NCBI GenBank assembly: GCA_002841655.1 | Contig: PHAH01000004.1 | Coordinates: 1 to 23,360, forward strand | Direction of reading: 5' to 3' | From: Candidatus Falkowbacteria bacterium HGW-Falkowbacteria-2 | GTDB lineage: Bacteria > Patescibacteriota > Patescibacteriia > Patescibacteriales > UBA12465 | DNA: 23,360 nt | Shown here: positions 21,562 through 23,360 of the stretch, in pieces | How the letters are laid out: each line of letters starts with the position of its first letter | Position numbering within the stretch: the first letter of the stretch is position 1 | The notes under the pieces: generated by a model | The model's input: only the letters and a program-made list of their open reading frames with translations | The model's database searches: none | What the model was told of the DNA's origin: nothing | Program-made: the position numbers and the translations under genes

Positions 21562-22866
21562 ATGCCTGTTTCAATTTCATCATTCCCAAGAGCAATCCTG
21601 CATGTAGACGGTGATTGCTTTTTTGCTGCTTGCGAAATCGCTCGCCGCCCAGGGCTAAAAGGGAAGCCTGTGGTCACTGGTCTTGAGCGGGGCATCGTTT
21701 CCTCCCTTACCTACGAAGCCAAAGCAATGGGCGTGAAACGGGCAATGTCTTTTAGTGAGGTAAAAAAGATTTGTCCGCAGGCCGTTTTTCTACCCTCCGA
21801 CTATGAATCATACAGCCTGTACTCGCTGCGTATGTATAGCATCGTCCGTCGCTTCACCCCCGATGTCGAGGAATATAGCATTGATGAATGCTTTGCGGAC
21901 TTAACCGGCTTACGCCGTCCGCTACGGATGTCATATGAGACGATGGCGGAGAAAATTAAGGAAGCGCTTGATAGTGAACTTGGTTTCACTTTTTCACTCG
22001 GACTTGCTCCAACCAAAGTCCTGGCCAAGATTGGCTCGAAGTGGAAAAAACCCTCTGGCCTCACCGTTATTCCAGGGCGTGACATTGAGCTATATCTAGC
22101 AAAGCTAGATGTGGGGCAGGTTTGGGGAATCGGACCGCAAACAACCGCTCTACTCAATAAGCTGGGAGTGCGAACGGCTCTCGATTTTATTCGCCATGAT
22201 GTGGAGTGGGTAAAGGCACGACTAACTAAACCGCAATTAGAAATCTGGCAGGAGTTGCGTGGTGAGATGGCTTATCCAATTGATACCGAGAAGAAGAACA
22301 GCTATCAATCCATTAGCAAGACTAAAACTTTCACGCCGCCTTCAAAGGATGAAACCTATGTTTTCAGTCAGCTTTCCAAAAATGTGGAGAACGCTTGCAT
22401 CAAATTACGACGCCATCGCTTGGCGGCTAAGAAAGTATTTTTCTTTCTGAAAACGCAGGACTTTAAATTTCATGGCTATGAATTCAAGTTAATGCGTGCG
22501 ACTGATAATCCGGTGGAAATAATTGCCATGGTCAAACAATACTTTAGTACCGTCTTCAAAGCTTCAAGTTTGTTTAGGGCGACCGGGGTAGTTTTAATGG
22601 ATATTTCCGAAAACGTCTGCCGACAGGCCGATCTCTTCAATGAAGTCGCTCGTGCCGAGAAAATCTCTAAAATATTTGGCAGTGTTGATGGCATCTCTAA
22701 ACGCTACGGCAAACACACCATGTTCCTCGGCTCTAGCTTCGCTGCCATGACCGGCACCCAGCATGAGGGGGCTCGTCAGACTGCGCCTGACCGAAAGCGA
22801 GAGATATTTAAGGGGGAAACGGCTAGAAAACGCCTTTCTATCCCCTATTTGGGTGAGACTGGCTAA
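21562..22866 (+). CDS. Y-family translesion DNA polymerase (DinB/UmuC)
   Basis: 434 residues. Palm motifs are HVDGDCFFAACE (14-25; metal ligand Asp16) and YSIDECFADLTG (105-116; catalytic Asp108 and Glu109). SSLTYEAKAMGVKRAM (47-62) is the finger segment. Helix-hairpin-helix (VWGIGPQT) and little-finger regions follow, and QADLF (355-359) is a clamp-binding motif. The tail after residue 380 is basic and may be disordered. ATG 21562 (TAATATG), one base after the lexA stop, is preferred over ATG 21532, which lies inside lexA. It bypasses lesions at the price of mutation. Co-transcription with lexA makes it SOS-inducible. Whether it is closer to DinB (Pol IV) or UmuC (Pol V) is not settled. Confidence 0.92.
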   Translation: MPVSISSFPRAILHVDGDCFFAACEIARRPGLKGKPVVTGLERGIVSSLTYEAKAMGVKRAMSFSEVKKICPQAVFLPSDYESYSLYSLRMYSIVRRFTPDVEEYSIDECFADLTGLRRPLRMSYETMAEKIKEALDSELGFTFSLGLAPTKVLAKIGSKWKKPSGLTVIPGRDIELYLAKLDVGQVWGIGPQTTALLNKLGVRTALDFIRHDVEWVKARLTKPQLEIWQELRGEMAYPIDTEKKNSYQSISKTKTFTPPSKDETYVFSQLSKNVENACIKLRRHRLAAKKVFFFLKTQDFKFHGYEFKLMRATDNPVEIIAMVKQYFSTVFKASSLFRATGVVLMDISENVCRQADLFNEVARAEKISKIFGSVDGISKRYGKHTMFLGSSFAAMTGTQHEGARQTAPDRKREIFKGETARKRLSIPYLGETG

Positions 22867-22890
22867 AATAGGCAATATTCAAGCATTTTG

Positions 22891-22918
22891 TTGACTTTTT
22901 AAGGGTGGATGATAAACT
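22891..22918 (+). promoter_or_regulatory. Promoter of the cysteine-rich small protein
   Basis: TTGACT (22891-22896), 16-bp spacer, TAAACT (22913-22918) with TGA directly before it (extended -10). The predicted start near 22925 gives a leader of about 29 bases. Confidence 0.65.
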
Positions 22919-22953
22919 TAGGGTCAGGAGTTTATAAAATAAACAAAGATATT

Positions 22954-23076
22954 ATGTGCAAATGCGCTTGGTTAAAGAAGTTGCTTGGTATTAAGAAAGA
23001 ATGTTGCTGCAGTCATGCTCATGAAGAGGTAAAGACTGAAACACCGCAGACAGAAGGAGCGCCAGTAGTTAAGTAA
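22954..23076 (+). CDS. Small cysteine-rich protein, 40 residues
   Basis: ATG 22954 (GATATTATG context) to TAA 23074-23076. The protein begins MCKCAWLKKLLGIKKECCCSHAHEE and ends in an acidic, Pro/Thr-containing tail. Five cysteines (positions 2, 4, 17, 18, 19) and two histidines (21, 23) cluster in the first 23 residues around a short amphipathic helix. This suggests metal binding or lipid/thiol modification. It has no signal peptide of normal form. It has its own promoter and terminator, which supports it as a true gene. I do not recognise a family. Confidence 0.7.
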   Translation: MCKCAWLKKLLGIKKECCCSHAHEEVKTETPQTEGAPVVK

Positions 23077-23091
23077 TTATTAAAGATAAGT

Positions 23092-23115
23092 AAAAAACGC
23101 CTAAAGCGTTTTTTT
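23092..23115 (+). terminator. Rho-independent terminator
   Basis: Stem AAAAAACGC / GCGTTTTTT with a 5-base loop and a run of seven T. It lies 15 bases after the stop of the cysteine-rich small gene. Confidence 0.9.
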
Positions 23116-23131
23116 ACCATCAACACCCCTC

Positions 23132-23360
23132 ATGTTTATTGATACACATGCTCATATCAATTTCCGTGATTTCAAAGACGATGCCGATGAGGTAATTCGT
23201 CGTTCTTTGGATAATGACACCTGGATGGTGCTCGTTGGTTCTGAGTATAAGACTTCTAACCGAGCTTTAACCTATGCCAATCGTTATGAACGTGGTGTCT
23301 ATGCAGCTGTTGGTCTGCATCCTATACATTTAGAAGAGCAGAAGGTGGAAGAGAACGATG
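23132..23360 (+). CDS. TatD-family metal-dependent hydrolase (5' part)
   Basis: The gene starts at ATG 23132 and runs off the window after 76 complete codons. MFIDTHAHINFRDFKDDADEVI at the N-terminus carries the HxH metal-binding pair (His6, His8). AAVGLHPIHLEE further on is the conserved VGxHP block of TatD DNases. Family members are metal-dependent 3'-5' exonucleases or deacylases acting in DNA repair and RNA/tRNA quality control. The catalytic C-terminal two-thirds are outside the window. The start context CCCCTCATG differs from the other genes, and the terminator just upstream leaves little room for a promoter (23116-23131). Confidence 0.9.
   Translation, partial: MFIDTHAHINFRDFKDDADEVIRRSLDNDTWMVLVGSEYKTSNRALTYANRYERGVYAAVGLHPIHLEEQKVEEND

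Noticed and set aside
22926..22930. AGGAG as Shine-Dalgarno for the cysteine-rich small gene
   Set aside because: It is about 23 bases from the ATG, too far for a ribosome binding site, and coincides with the predicted transcript start.
1..23360. CRISPR arrays, tRNA/rRNA genes, transposases or attachment sites
   Set aside because: I saw no regularly spaced repeats, no cloverleaf or rRNA-like sequence and no recombinase frame; all gaps between genes are below 230 bases.

Overview
The window reads as a gene-dense bacterial chromosome segment, most likely from a member of the Candidate Phyla Radiation (Patescibacteria, Parcubacteria-like). This placement is tentative. It rests on compact or truncated versions of common proteins (a CNNM/CBS protein lacking its last domain, a short HrcA), an operon style with almost no Shine-Dalgarno sequences, and start codons that nearly all sit in an (A/C/T)AT-ATG context. 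The genetic code is standard: of 24 stop codons I read, 20 are TAA, 3 TAG and 1 TGA, so the UGA=Gly recoding of Gracilibacteria/SR1 does not apply. I see no tRNA or rRNA genes, mobile elements or CRISPR arrays.

Left part (1-10057). The tail of an unidentified protein is followed by a CNNM/CBS membrane protein, a convergent cold-shock protein with a consensus promoter, a BaiN/HI0933-type flavoprotein and a divergent, enlarged adenylosuccinate synthetase. Next comes a tight cluster (5011-8383) of a membrane-anchored PQQ-type sugar dehydrogenase, an MsrB-MsrA fusion and a U32 peptidase-family protein. A small VIT/CCC1-like membrane protein (-) and a CapA-family membrane-anchored protein (+) diverge from back-to-back promoters.

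Middle part (10005-15349). On the minus strand lie an OmpR/PhoB-type response regulator, a 22-codon small ORF, a very strong hairpin, a six-TM histidine kinase and, overlapping the kinase's 3' end, a class I isoprenoid-synthase-like gene. Facing away from it is a PBP2-type transpeptidase. The most interesting signal is regulatory. Three GTTATC repeats at exact 11-bp spacing lie 10 bp before a -10 element upstream of the regulator, and two GTTAA(C/G) repeats with the same 11-bp and 10-bp geometry lie upstream of the small ORF. This is the layout of promoters activated by PhoB-family regulators, so the regulator probably drives its own gene and a second transcript carrying the small ORF and, past the hairpin, the kinase.

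Right part (15369-23360). A perfect CIRCE operator straddles the promoter of a complete heat-shock operon: hrcA, grpE (fused to an N-terminal DUF1653 domain), hsp20, dnaK, dnaJ and an alpha/beta hydrolase, closed by a terminator. It is followed by a self-contained SOS unit: a LexA-type repressor with a near-palindromic operator inside its own promoter, and a Y-family DNA polymerase 1 bp downstream. A 40-residue cysteine-rich small protein with its own promoter and terminator follows, and the window ends inside a TatD-family nuclease gene.
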